Shown here piece after piece: positions 24,473 through 33,773 of a DNA stretch of 64,000 nt (its first letter is position 1; every line of letters starts with the position of its first letter). The position numbers were made by a program, and so were the translations under genes. Origin of the DNA: Kribbella jiaozuonensis (GTDB lineage: Bacteria; Actinomycetota; Actinomycetes; Propionibacteriales; Kribbellaceae); the NCBI RefSeq assembly GCF_005233875.1, contig NZ_SZPZ01000004.1, positions 558,001-622,000 on the forward strand, in the 5' to 3' direction. The notes under the pieces were generated by a model, which was given only the letters and a program-made list of their open reading frames with translations, did no database searches and was not told the DNA's origin.

Positions 24473-25753
24473 ATGCAGCCGACCGATCTGCTGTACGCCG
24501 AGGTGCGGCAGCGGCGGGAGACGGGGTACGACGTCGACGAGTTGGTGAGCGAAGCCAACCGGACCGACCCGGCGGACCGGGTCGCGGTGCTCGACCTGCT
24601 CGACCGGATGTCGCTCGCGGCCAGGTTGCCCGGCTGGAAGTACGTCGAGCCGGACGAGCTCGAGGACATCTCGGAAACGCTCGGCTCGATCCCTGAGGCA
24701 TCGAAGGTGGACGACCTTGCCGACAAGATCCACGCCGCCTGGCTCGGGCGGATCGCCGGCTGCAACGTGGGCAAGCCGGTCGAGTCGGGTGACTACTGGA
24801 CGTCGGCCCGGATCCGCGACTACCTGACGCTCGCCGACGCGTATCCGCTGCGGGACTACGTGCCGGTGCTCGATCCGATGCCGGACGGGTTCGAGCTGAC
24901 GTCGTGCTGGCCGGAGACCACGCGCGGGAACGTCAAGGGTTCGGCGCGGGACGACGACATCGACTACCCGATCCTGGCGCTGCATCTGCTCGAGACGCAC
25001 GGCAGTCAGCTGCGGGCCGAGGACGTCGGCGCGGCGTGGCTCCGGCTGTTCCCGGTCGGGCAGGTGTTCACGGCGGAGCGGGCGGCGTACGTGAATCTTG
25101 TCGACGGGTTCACGGGTCCTGAGGTGGCGCGGCGTCGTAATCCGTACCGGGAGTGGATCGGCGCGCAGATCCGTGGGGATGTCTTCGGGTACGTGCACGC
25201 CGGCGATCCTTGGACGGCCGCGCAGCTCTCGTACCAGGACGCTGCGTTGTCGCATGTCGGGAACGGGATCTACGGCGAGATGTGGGCCGCGGCGCTGGTG
25301 GCCGCGGCGTTCACGGCGGCTTCACCGCGTGAGGCGGTCGAGCGGGCGTTGGGCGTCGTACCTCCGCAGTCGCGCTTGGCCGAGGCGATCCGGGACGTGC
25401 TGGCATTTGAGGGGTCGTGGGAGGACGCGCTCCGGATGATCCAGGAGCGGTACGGCCACTACTCGTGGATCCACACGATCAACAACGCGGCGATCGTCGC
25501 GGCCGCGCTGCTCTGGTCGGAGGGCGACTACCTGACCGGTGTCGGGCGGGTGGTGATGAGCGGCTGGGACACCGACTCGAACGGCGCGACCGTCGGCTCG
25601 GTCCTCGGCATCCTCACCGGCACCCGAGACCTGCCCGAGCACCTGATCGCACCGCTCGAGAACCGGACCCGTTCGGCGTTGTTCGGCTTCGACAACTCGG
25701 TGATCTCCGACCTCGCCGACCGGACCGCGCGGCTTGCCGTGAACGGCCTGTAG
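24473..25753 (+). CDS. ADP-ribosylglycohydrolase (DraG/ARH) family protein
   Basis: A 426-residue protein with an ADP-ribosylglycohydrolase domain from about residue 80 on: AWLGRIAGCNVGKPVE, GSARDDDIDYPILALHLLE (magnesium ligands) and SGWDTDSNGATVGSVLGILT (second metal motif, G-x-D-T-D). It should remove ADP-ribose from a protein, nucleic acid or small molecule. An ~80-residue N-terminal helical extension is present. The start is uncertain: ATG 24473 is taken, ATG 24431 is also in frame. No ADP-ribosyltransferase gene is nearby. Confidence 0.85.
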   Translation: MQPTDLLYAEVRQRRETGYDVDELVSEANRTDPADRVAVLDLLDRMSLAARLPGWKYVEPDELEDISETLGSIPEASKVDDLADKIHAAWLGRIAGCNVGKPVESGDYWTSARIRDYLTLADAYPLRDYVPVLDPMPDGFELTSCWPETTRGNVKGSARDDDIDYPILALHLLETHGSQLRAEDVGAAWLRLFPVGQVFTAERAAYVNLVDGFTGPEVARRRNPYREWIGAQIRGDVFGYVHAGDPWTAAQLSYQDAALSHVGNGIYGEMWAAALVAAAFTAASPREAVERALGVVPPQSRLAEAIRDVLAFEGSWEDALRMIQERYGHYSWIHTINNAAIVAAALLWSEGDYLTGVGRVVMSGWDTDSNGATVGSVLGILTGTRDLPEHLIAPLENRTRSALFGFDNSVISDLADRTARLAVNGL

Positions 25754-25832
25754 TTCGAGGGCTGACACAGTTACGCAAGATCGCTGGATAACGCCTATCG
25801 TTCGTGGCAGACGCTTTCCGTTGGAGGGGTGG

Positions 25833-27032
25833 ATGCTGGACCGGTCGGAGTCGGCCCTGGGCACTGTGCTTCGGTCGCGGTTCTACCGTTCGGCATTCCT
25901 CTCGCTGCTGATTGCCGGCGTCGGCCTGTCGGCGGCCACTCCGCAGCTGACGCTCTTCCTGGTCCGCGACCTAGGTACGCCGTTGCCCATCGCCGGGCTG
26001 TACTACGTGACGAACGTGGCCTCCCCGATCGCCGGGTTCATCGTCGGCCGCTGGTCGGACCGCAGCCACGACCGGCTCCTGTGGTTCCGGATCTGCTCGG
26101 TGGTCGGAGCGCTCGGCTGGCTGCTGATGGCGTCGGCGAACGCGGTCTGGATGCCGTTCGTCATCAGTACGTTGGCCTTGAGCGTCGCGGGCGGGTCGAT
26201 GGCGCAGCTGTTCGCCGCCTGCCGTGACGAGCTCAGCCGCCATCCGACCCGCGCTGAGAACCGGGTGATCGCGACGATCCGGATGGCCTTCACGACGGGC
26301 TGGATCCTCGGGCCGGTGTTCGGCAGCTGGTTCGGCGGGGTGTTCGGGTTGCGGGCCTTGCTGGTCGCGACGGCGGCCTGCGTGTTCGGCGCGATCATCC
26401 CGCTCGGCCGTCAGCGGGTCGAGCGGTACGACGACCCGGCGAGAGTCGCGTCCGTGGAGCGCCGGCGGATCGAGCACATGATGCCGTTGCTGGTGTTCAC
26501 CGCGGTGTGCGTACTGGCGATGACCGGCGACACCATCAAGTTCGGCTACCTCCCGATCTACATGGCCGAGCAGCTCCACGTCTCCGACTCCGTGCGCGGC
26601 CTGGTGATCGGCATCCAGCCGCTGCTCGAACTGCTCCTGCTCCCGGTCGTCGCGCGCCTGGCCGACCGCTACGGCCCGATGCGAGCAATGACGGTCGGCG
26701 CCGTACTCGGGCTGGCCGGCAACCTCGCCTACGCGCTCAGTACGTCGGTCGCCGGCCTGTTCCTCGGTCAGGTGCTGAACGCGGGTCTCTGGGCCTGCGT
26801 CGGCGCGCTGGGCGTCTCCATCGCCCAGCACCTGTACCCGGAAGGCGCCGGCACTGCGTCCGGCGTCTTCCTCGGCGCGATCCCGCTCGGCTCGGCGATC
26901 GGCGGCACGATCGGCGGGATCGGCGTGGCGGCGATCGGTCTCCCGCACGTCTTCTTCATCCCCGCCACGCTCACCGCCTTCGCGATCGCCGCCTTCACCG
27001 TCCTGAGCGTCCGCGAGGCCCGCGCTAGCTGA
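25833..27032 (+). CDS. MFS transporter, sugar efflux (SET)-like
   Basis: A 399-residue major facilitator protein with 12 predicted membrane segments and the motif GRWSDRSHDRL between helices 2 and 3 (repeated as ARLADRYGPMRA in the second half). The pattern resembles sugar efflux transporters of the SET family, but substrate prediction is weak. ATG 25833 has a good GGAGGGG ribosome site; a TTG 12 bp upstream falls inside that site. The stop overlaps that of the convergent hpnH by 8 bases. Confidence 0.87.
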   Translation: MLDRSESALGTVLRSRFYRSAFLSLLIAGVGLSAATPQLTLFLVRDLGTPLPIAGLYYVTNVASPIAGFIVGRWSDRSHDRLLWFRICSVVGALGWLLMASANAVWMPFVISTLALSVAGGSMAQLFAACRDELSRHPTRAENRVIATIRMAFTTGWILGPVFGSWFGGVFGLRALLVATAACVFGAIIPLGRQRVERYDDPARVASVERRRIEHMMPLLVFTAVCVLAMTGDTIKFGYLPIYMAEQLHVSDSVRGLVIGIQPLLELLLLPVVARLADRYGPMRAMTVGAVLGLAGNLAYALSTSVAGLFLGQVLNAGLWACVGALGVSIAQHLYPEGAGTASGVFLGAIPLGSAIGGTIGGIGVAAIGLPHVFFIPATLTAFAIAAFTVLSVREARAS

Positions 27033-28026
27033 CGGCCGCCCGGATCGACTCGCGGAGTGAGCCGAGCGTCGCTACGACCGCGGTCGGTTCGTAGCCGCAG
27101 TGGGCCATGCAGTTCGCGCAGCGCGGGTCCTTGCCGCGGCCGTAGCTGTCCCAGTCGGTGTCGTCGATCAGCTCCTGGTACGTCCCGACGTACCCGTCGT
27201 CCATCAGGTAGCACGGGCGCTGCCAGCCCTTCAGTGAGTACAGCGGGATCGCCCACGCCGTACAGCTGAAGTCGACCTTGCCTTCGAGGAAGTCCAGGAA
27301 CAGCGGCGAGTGGTTCAGCCGCCACTTCTTCCGCCGGCCGTCGCCGAACGCCTTGCGGAACAGCTGCCGGGTCTCCTCCGGGCCGAGCCAGTGCTCCTGG
27401 TCCGGCGCCTTCTCGTACGCGAACCCGGGCGAGATCTGCATGTTGTCGACCTTCAGCTCGTCGTTCAGGTAGTCGAGTACGTCGATGACGTCCTGCGGGC
27501 TGTCGGTGTCGAAGAACGTGGTGTTGGTCATCACCCGGAAGCCGGCCGCCTGCGCCTGCCTGATCGCGTCGACGGCCTGGTCGAACACGCCGTCCTTGCA
27601 GACCGACTGGTCGTGCCGCTCACGCAACCCGTCGATGTGCACCATCCACGCGAAGTTCTTGTGCGGCTTGAACTTGTGCAGGTGCTTCGGCATCAGTACG
27701 GCGTTCGTACACAGGAACACGATCTTGCCGCGGGCAAGCAACTGCCGGACGATCTCGTCGATCTCCTTGTGCATCAGGGGTTCGCCGCCCGCGATCGAGA
27801 CCATCGGCGCACCGCATTCCTCGACCGCGGCGACCGCCTGCTCGACCGACATGCGCTTCTTCAGCCAGTCGTGGGTCTGCTGGATCTTGCCGCAACCGGC
27901 GCATTTCAGGTTGCAGGCGTACAGCGGTTCGAGCTCGAGCAGGATCGGGAACTTCTCCCGGCGCCGGACCTTCTGCTTCATCAGGTATCCGCCCAAGCGG
28001 ATGGACTGCCGTAGCGGCATGCTCAT
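27025..28026 (-). CDS. hpnH: HpnH, adenosylhopane synthase (radical SAM)
   Basis: A 333-residue radical SAM enzyme, which adds a 5'-deoxyadenosyl group to diploptene to give adenosylhopane, the first step to extended (C35) hopanoids. The [4Fe-4S] cysteines are Cys38, Cys42 and Cys45 in ACNLKCAGCGK; GGEPL follows near residue 80. The C-terminal part has further conserved cysteines (DPRCANCMAHCGYEPTA), typical of HpnH. It is the last gene of the hopanoid operon and its ATG overlaps the stop of the upstream fusion gene by 4 bp. Confidence 0.95.
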   Translation of the reverse strand: MSMPLRQSIRLGGYLMKQKVRRREKFPILLELEPLYACNLKCAGCGKIQQTHDWLKKRMSVEQAVAAVEECGAPMVSIAGGEPLMHKEIDEIVRQLLARGKIVFLCTNAVLMPKHLHKFKPHKNFAWMVHIDGLRERHDQSVCKDGVFDQAVDAIRQAQAAGFRVMTNTTFFDTDSPQDVIDVLDYLNDELKVDNMQISPGFAYEKAPDQEHWLGPEETRQLFRKAFGDGRRKKWRLNHSPLFLDFLEGKVDFSCTAWAIPLYSLKGWQRPCYLMDDGYVGTYQELIDDTDWDSYGRGKDPRCANCMAHCGYEPTAVVATLGSLRESIRAAVS

Positions 28027-29483
28027 GGCTGACTCACTTCTTTCGGTAGCGCGAAGCGGACGTCCTCGGTCAGCGTCCCGTTCTCGGTGACGGACACCGG
28101 GCCCAGCCCGGACAAGCAGCGGATCAGGTGGTCGACCAGCTCCGGCGGGGCCGACGCGCCCGCGGTGATGCCGATCCGCTCGGCACCGGCGATCAGGTCC
28201 AGCTCCAGTTCGCTCGCGTCGTCGACGAGTACTGCGCGGGTGCCGGCGGCCTCGGCGACTTCGGCGAGGCGTTTCGAGTTGGAGGAGTTCTGGGATCCGA
28301 GCACGATGACCAGGTCGGACTGCGCGGCGATCTGGCGGACGCCGGCCTGGCGGTTGCTGGTCGCGTAGCAGATGTCGTCTCTCTTGGGTCCGGTCAGGGT
28401 GGGGAAGCGTCGTCGCAGTACTGCGGCTGTCTCGGCAGCTTCTTCGACGGCGAGCGTGGTCTGCATGGCGTAGCCGACCCTGGCCGGGTCGGGGAGTTGG
28501 ACGGTGTCGGCTTCGGCGGGGTTCGCGACGACGATGACGTGGTCCGGGGCTTCACCGACCGTGCCGATCACTTCTTCGTGGTCGGGGTGGCCGATGAGTA
28601 CGACGGTGGTGTCGCGGGCGGCGTACCGGCGTACCTCGTGGTGGACTTTGGCGACGAGGGGGCAGGTGGCGTCGATGACTCTCAGGTGCCGCTCGTCGGC
28701 CTGGCGACGTACTGCTGGGGCGACGCCGTGCGCCGCGAGCACGACGAGGCTGCCTTCGGGGACGGCATCCAGCTCTTCGACGAAGACCGCACCTCTGCCT
28801 TCCAGCTCACTGACGACATGCCGGTTGTGAACGATCTGCCGCCGCACATAAACCGGCGCCCCGAACCGCTCCAGCGCCCGCTCCACGGTCTCGATCGCCC
28901 GCTCAACCCCCGCACAGAACGACCGCGGCGTCGCCAGCAGCAACCGACGCTCCCCAACAGCCCGCGCCCAAGCATCAATAGCCGGCGCAGTACGCCGCAA
29001 CTGCGCAAGCCCCCGCGCACCCCGCACCGGCATCCCAACCCGCCGAAGCGGCTCCCCCGGCGTATCAACCACCACCCGCACAACCACGGTCTGCCCGTCA
29101 TCCCCCACCAACAACCCAGACTCGGTATCAACCCCAATAGCCCCCGTAGCCGCCAACTCAGCTCGCTCACCAGCTGAGTCGACCACGTGGTCAGCCGTAA
29201 CAACCGGCCCGACGTGAACGGTCAGCCCCAGCCGCCGCAACTCCCCCGCTACCAGGTCGGCTGCAAAACTCTGCACAACCTTTCCGGCGTGGCGGATCTC
29301 GCTTGCGACGATTACGTCGCCGGGGGCGATGCCGTCGACCAAGGCGCCGGCTACTCCGGCTACGAGCGTGGGGCCGTGGGTGGGTTTGCCGCGGGAGCGG
29401 CCGGTGCGGATGACGGGGGTGGTGAGTTTGTCGCGGAGGGCCAGCCACTCGGCGTACAAGGGGGTGTAGACGACCGGGCTCAT
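28023..29483 (-). CDS. ispH: Fusion of HpnG-like phosphorylase/nucleosidase and IspH
   Basis: A 486-residue two-domain protein. Residues ~180-486 are IspH, 4-hydroxy-3-methylbut-2-enyl diphosphate reductase, with the three iron-sulfur cysteines Cys190 (PRSFCAGVERAIETVE), Cys274 (DATCPLVAKVHHEV) and Cys372 (DICYATSNRQAGV) and the GHPDHEEVIGT loop; it makes IPP and DMAPP. Residues 1-178 look like a purine nucleoside phosphorylase-fold nucleosidase (VAGVAGALVDGIAPGDVIVA, TADHVVDSAGERAELAATGA, IGVDTESG), the kind of domain called HpnG when alone in hopanoid clusters, where it removes adenine from adenosylhopane. No frame break occurs at the junction. Both flanks overlap neighbours by 4 bp. Confidence 0.88.
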   Translation of the reverse strand: MSPVVYTPLYAEWLALRDKLTTPVIRTGRSRGKPTHGPTLVAGVAGALVDGIAPGDVIVASEIRHAGKVVQSFAADLVAGELRRLGLTVHVGPVVTADHVVDSAGERAELAATGAIGVDTESGLLVGDDGQTVVVRVVVDTPGEPLRRVGMPVRGARGLAQLRRTAPAIDAWARAVGERRLLLATPRSFCAGVERAIETVERALERFGAPVYVRRQIVHNRHVVSELEGRGAVFVEELDAVPEGSLVVLAAHGVAPAVRRQADERHLRVIDATCPLVAKVHHEVRRYAARDTTVVLIGHPDHEEVIGTVGEAPDHVIVVANPAEADTVQLPDPARVGYAMQTTLAVEEAAETAAVLRRRFPTLTGPKRDDICYATSNRQAGVRQIAAQSDLVIVLGSQNSSNSKRLAEVAEAAGTRAVLVDDASELELDLIAGAERIGITAGASAPPELVDHLIRCLSGLGPVSVTENGTLTEDVRFALPKEVSQP

Positions 29484-31393
29484 CGGTTTCTCCCGAGGTA
29501 GCGGCCTAAGGCCCAGATCGGGAAGACCAAGCGGTACAGGTGGTAGCCGATGTAGAAGTCGCCCGGGAAGCCCGTGCCGGTGTAGCGGTGTTCGTCCCAG
29601 CCGCCGTCGGCGCGTTGCGTGTCGACCAGGTAGCCGACCCCGCGTCGTACGGCGTCACCCCGTTCACCAGCAGCCAGTAGCGTCAACAGCCCCCACGCGG
29701 TCTGCGAAGGTGTCGAGTCACCCCGCCCGATCCACAACGGATCGACGTACGAGCGCAGGTCCTCACCCCACCCGCCGTCCGCGTTCTGATGCTCCTCGAC
29801 CCACCGCACCGCCCGCCGGATCACCGGATCGTTCCCCGACATCCCCACAGCAATCAACGCAGGTACGACGGCACCGGTACCGTAAACGTGGTTCGTCCCC
29901 CACCGCCCGAACCACGACCCGTCCTTCTCCTGGGAATCCAGCAACCACCGCACCCCGCGCTGACACTCAGCAGAATCGGTCCGCCCCTCGGCTGCCAGCA
30001 TCTCGACCACATGCGCGGTCACATCGGCCGACGGCGGATCGATCACCGCGCCGAAATCGCAGAACGGCAACTTCAACGGCGTCGTGTCGGTGTTGTCCGC
30101 ATCGAACGCACCCCACCCGCCGTCCGCGGACTGCATCCCGGTCGTCCACTCGACCGCATCGTCCAACGCCTTCCGCAACCGACCCGGCTCCGGATGCTCC
30201 ACCCGCCGCAACGCCAGCACGATCTCCGCCGTGTCGTCGGTATCCGGATAACCGTCGTTCGCGAACTCGAACGCCCACCCACCCGACACCAACCCGGGGC
30301 GCCGCACCTGCCAGTCCCCGGGCGCATCGATCTGCTCCGCGAGCAACCAATCAGTTGCCTTGAGCACCGTCTTGTCATCCGGCTCGACCCCGGCGTCCAG
30401 CATCGCCCCGACCGCCAGCCCCGTGTCCCACACCGGCGACTGGCAAGCCTCCAACCACCGCGCCGGCCCCTCAGCGGTCTCCGTGTGCACCGTGAACCCT
30501 TCGAGCCCGCGCAACCCCGCCGCCATCACCGGATGGTCGATCGCGTACCCCATCAGATCCAGCGCGATCAGCGAGTACACCCACGGCGGCTGGATCCCAC
30601 CCCAACCGCCATCGGCCTCCTGCCGAGCCACGATCCACTCGACCGCCCGGCGCATCGCCAACCGCCGCAAACCCTTCGACGGCCCACGCGGCCCCCATCG
30701 CGAGTACGCATTCAGTACGACGTCCAGCCGCTGGAACGCCCCTTCGAGTGTCCACGGCGCCGCCTGCGCAGCATCCGCCCTACCAGCCCGCAGCCCTTCG
30801 ACAGTGAAGGCCACCGGCCGCACCGGACGATGCGCACTCACGATCGTCAGCGGCACGATCGTCTGCCGCGCCCAGCACGCCCAGTTGTAGATGTTCAACG
30901 GCACCCGACTCGGCAGGAAGATCAATTCCGGCGGCAGATCAGGACAGTCGTCCCACGACCACAATCCGAACAGCGCCAGCCAGATGTGCGTGAACACCCG
31001 AGCCTTCTCGACCCCGCCGTTAGAACGGATGAACGACGCAGCCCGGGCCATGTGCGGCGCACCCGGATCATCACCCGCCATCCGCAACGCGACCCACGAC
31101 TCCACCGTCGTCGACAGCTCACCCGGCCCGCCCGGGAACGTCGCCCACGTACCGTCCTCACGCTGCTGCGACCGGATCCACCGCGCCGTCTCCGCATCCG
31201 TCTGCGCAGTCGCCACGCCGAGGAAGTGCCGCAGCATCAGGTCCTCGGCGTCCATCGTCACGTTGGTTGCCAGGTCGCCCTTCCACCAGCCGTCGTCATG
31301 CTGCAACGAACGGAGGTACGACACCGCCGCATCCAAACACTCCTCGACGCGTACGTCGGCCCGTTCGGCGTCGGTCACCTGTTCCGCCGTCAC
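29480..31393 (-). CDS. shc: Squalene-hopene cyclase
   Basis: A 637-residue membrane-associated triterpene cyclase that converts squalene to hopene/hopanol. The catalytic acid motif is DTDDTA at residues 384-389 (Asp386/387). Several QW motifs are present (QREDGTWATFPGG, QEADGGWGGIQPP, QSADGGWGAFD, QEKDGSWFGRWG, QNADGGWGED, QRADGGWDEHRYTG). The C-terminus GDFYIGYHLYRLVFPIWALG is the family-typical membrane-facing end. Length is normal. Start and stop each overlap the neighbouring genes by 4 bp. Confidence 0.97.
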   Translation of the reverse strand: MTAEQVTDAERADVRVEECLDAAVSYLRSLQHDDGWWKGDLATNVTMDAEDLMLRHFLGVATAQTDAETARWIRSQQREDGTWATFPGGPGELSTTVESWVALRMAGDDPGAPHMARAASFIRSNGGVEKARVFTHIWLALFGLWSWDDCPDLPPELIFLPSRVPLNIYNWACWARQTIVPLTIVSAHRPVRPVAFTVEGLRAGRADAAQAAPWTLEGAFQRLDVVLNAYSRWGPRGPSKGLRRLAMRRAVEWIVARQEADGGWGGIQPPWVYSLIALDLMGYAIDHPVMAAGLRGLEGFTVHTETAEGPARWLEACQSPVWDTGLAVGAMLDAGVEPDDKTVLKATDWLLAEQIDAPGDWQVRRPGLVSGGWAFEFANDGYPDTDDTAEIVLALRRVEHPEPGRLRKALDDAVEWTTGMQSADGGWGAFDADNTDTTPLKLPFCDFGAVIDPPSADVTAHVVEMLAAEGRTDSAECQRGVRWLLDSQEKDGSWFGRWGTNHVYGTGAVVPALIAVGMSGNDPVIRRAVRWVEEHQNADGGWGEDLRSYVDPLWIGRGDSTPSQTAWGLLTLLAAGERGDAVRRGVGYLVDTQRADGGWDEHRYTGTGFPGDFYIGYHLYRLVFPIWALGRYLGRNR

Positions 31394-32430
31394 AGCTGCC
31401 GCTCCGCGATGAACTGGGCCAACTGATCGAGCTGATCCCGATTGGCCGGCGCGATGCCCGCGGCGTCGAGCGCCTTCCCGGCCTTACGCACCCGCTCATC
31501 GGCTTCGGCCAACGCCCATTCCCGCCCGCCGGCGTCCTCCACGAGTGCGGCGGCCCGTCGTACGTCGTCCTCGCTCGGTGCAGCCGTCTCCGTGAACCAC
31601 GCGGCCAACTCGCGCCCGTGCGCACCGCCGTACTCGAGGGACCACACGACAGGCAGCGTCTTCTTGTGCGCGCGCAGATCGGAGAACACGGGCTTGCCGG
31701 TCTTCTCCGGTGCACCCCAGATGCCGAGCAGATCGTCGACGATCTGGAACGCCAGCCCGAGCTCCCAGCCGTACGTGCGGAACGCCTCGCACGTCGCCGC
31801 GTCGGCGCCGGCCAGGATCGCCCCGAGCTCGGCCGATGCCCCGAGCAACGAACTGGTCTTGCCGGCCGCCATGTCCACGCACTCCGGCAGGCTGACCGAG
31901 TCGCGTCGCTCGAACGCCACGTCGAGGACCTGCCCGCGGATCAGCTCGCGAGTGGCGACGGCGAGTGCGTGACCGGCGCGAACGGCGTACGGCGAGTTGC
32001 ACTCGGCAAGTACTTCGTCCGCGAGACACGCAAGCGCATCCCCGACCAGGACCGCGGTCGCGTCGCCCCAGATCGCCCAGACGGTACGCCGGTGACGGCG
32101 TTGCGTATCGCGGTCCATCAGGTCGTCGTGGATGAGCGAGAAGTTGTGGATCAGCTCCACCGCAACACCGCCGGGAACCGCCGGTTCGGGTGATCCGCAG
32201 ACCGCCTCGGCGACGAGCAGGGTCAGCCCTGGCCGGATCGCCTTGCCGGAGTTGGCGCCGGTCGGTCGTCCGTGTTCGTCACACCAACCGAAGTGGTACG
32301 TCGCGACCAGCCGGGTGTGCTCGTCGAGTCGATCCAACGCGTGCCGCAGCTGCGGGTCGACCAGCTCACGCCCACGAGCCAGCAGATCCAGCACATTAGT
32401 TGCTGAAGGCATCCTCTCTACAGCCGTCAC
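31390..32430 (-). CDS. Polyprenyl diphosphate synthase, probable farnesyl-PP producer
   Basis: A 346-residue trans-prenyltransferase. The first aspartate-rich motif is DDLMDRD at 102-108 (DDxxxxD form) with an aromatic Phe97 five residues before it; the second is DDLLGIWG around residue 243. These features are those of short-chain, bacterial farnesyl diphosphate synthases, which fits the need of the cluster for FPP as squalene precursor; a geranylgeranyl product cannot be excluded. It sits between hpnE and shc with 4-bp overlaps on both sides. Confidence 0.92.
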   Translation of the reverse strand: MTAVERMPSATNVLDLLARGRELVDPQLRHALDRLDEHTRLVATYHFGWCDEHGRPTGANSGKAIRPGLTLLVAEAVCGSPEPAVPGGVAVELIHNFSLIHDDLMDRDTQRRHRRTVWAIWGDATAVLVGDALACLADEVLAECNSPYAVRAGHALAVATRELIRGQVLDVAFERRDSVSLPECVDMAAGKTSSLLGASAELGAILAGADAATCEAFRTYGWELGLAFQIVDDLLGIWGAPEKTGKPVFSDLRAHKKTLPVVWSLEYGGAHGRELAAWFTETAAPSEDDVRRAAALVEDAGGREWALAEADERVRKAGKALDAAGIAPANRDQLDQLAQFIAERQL

Positions 32431-33773
32431 GAGACCACATCCTCAACTGACGGCGATGCCGCCGGCGAGGTGCCGAGGACGGAGGCGGCGGCGGCTTCAC
32501 CGCTGCGGACGGCGCCTTCCATGGTGGCGGGCCAGCCGGTGGCGGTCCAGGCGCCGGCCAGGTGCAGGCCGGGGCGGGTGGTGGTCGCGTCGGGGCGGAA
32601 ACGGCCGGTGCCTGGGGCCGGCCGGAAGGTGGCATGTCGCTCTCGGGTCACGAAGAACTCCTTCACACGCGCGTCGGCGGCCGCGGGGAGCAGCCGCCGG
32701 AGGGCAGGCACCAGTACGTCGCGCAGTTCGGCAACCGGGGTGTCGATCAGCTCATCGGCCGCCGACAACGAGACGGCGAGGTACTGCTCGGCCGAATTGC
32801 TTCCACTCTGGACGGTCCGGTCGAAGACCCACTGGAGTGGACTGTCGACGCCGGCAACGAACGGATCGTCGAGCACCACGCGGTCGAACACCACGTGTGC
32901 GTTGACGATCGGAGAGCTGCCGAGTGCCTCCGCCCACCCGGCCGGCAGGTCCACCGCGTCGTCCGGCAGCAGGCTCGCGGCCTCCACCGGCGGCACCGCC
33001 AGTACGACGTCGTCGTACCTCTCCCCTTCGATCGCCCACGCACCGTCCACCGCATCCAGAGCCCGGACCCGTGCCCGCAACCGCACCGCGACACCTGCAG
33101 CAACCAGTGCACGAGCAGCCGCGTCACCGTGCAACTGCTGCAACGGCACCAACGACCAACCGATATCCGCAGCATCACTCCTCTCCAGCAAACCGACTTG
33201 GAACACCGTCGCCGCAACAGCGAGCGACGCGTCGTCAGCACGCGCATTCAGCGTCGCAATGCCGATCAGCTCCCACAGCGCCTCGATCGTCCGCGCGTCC
33301 TGCCCATGCGCCGCCAGCCAACCGCCGAACGACTGCGCATCCGTCTCCGCAGCGGTCCGATCAACCCGCCCCATCGCCAAGGCGCCCCGCACGGCAGCGA
33401 CCCGCTCGGCCACACTCAGCCAGCGGTACGTCGCCAGCGCCGGCCCGAGATGCAGCGGCGCCGGCATCCCGTTGCGCCGGATCCGCCCGACGCCACCACG
33501 CTTTCCACTCCGCACCGGTACGTCGAGCCGCGGCTGCAGGTGTACCTGATCCCGCACTCCGAGCCGATCGAGCAGCCCGAGGTACGACGTACAGCAGCGA
33601 AGAAATACGTGCTGGCCGTTGTCGATCCAGCGCCCGTCCCGCTCGAACGAATGGGTCAGACCGCCCAGCTTCGGCCGTCCCTCCAACAGCACCACTTCAC
33701 ACCCAGCATCGGCCAACTGCAGCGCTGCGGTGATCCCCGCCAGACCACCTCCGACGACGGCGACCCTTCTCAT
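32427..33773 (-). CDS. hpnE: HpnE, hydroxysqualene dehydroxylase
   Basis: A 448-residue FAD-dependent amine-oxidase-fold enzyme that reduces hydroxysqualene to squalene. The dinucleotide-binding motif is at the N-terminus (VAVVGGGLAGITAALQLADA, then LLEGRPKLGG), followed by DNGQHVFLRCC. The C-terminal FAD segment is RPGLHLAGAWTATGWPATME, then GAVRSGEAAA. It completes the HpnCDE route from FPP to squalene. It overlaps hpnD and the prenyl synthase gene by 4 bp each. Confidence 0.94.
   Translation of the reverse strand: MRRVAVVGGGLAGITAALQLADAGCEVVLLEGRPKLGGLTHSFERDGRWIDNGQHVFLRCCTSYLGLLDRLGVRDQVHLQPRLDVPVRSGKRGGVGRIRRNGMPAPLHLGPALATYRWLSVAERVAAVRGALAMGRVDRTAAETDAQSFGGWLAAHGQDARTIEALWELIGIATLNARADDASLAVAATVFQVGLLERSDAADIGWSLVPLQQLHGDAAARALVAAGVAVRLRARVRALDAVDGAWAIEGERYDDVVLAVPPVEAASLLPDDAVDLPAGWAEALGSSPIVNAHVVFDRVVLDDPFVAGVDSPLQWVFDRTVQSGSNSAEQYLAVSLSAADELIDTPVAELRDVLVPALRRLLPAAADARVKEFFVTRERHATFRPAPGTGRFRPDATTTRPGLHLAGAWTATGWPATMEGAVRSGEAAAASVLGTSPAASPSVEDVVS

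Noticed and set aside
28023..29483. Possibility that the IspH fusion comes from a sequencing frameshift
   Set aside because: The frame is continuous, both domains keep their motifs, and the start and stop overlap neighbours by exactly 4 bp, so no correction is needed.
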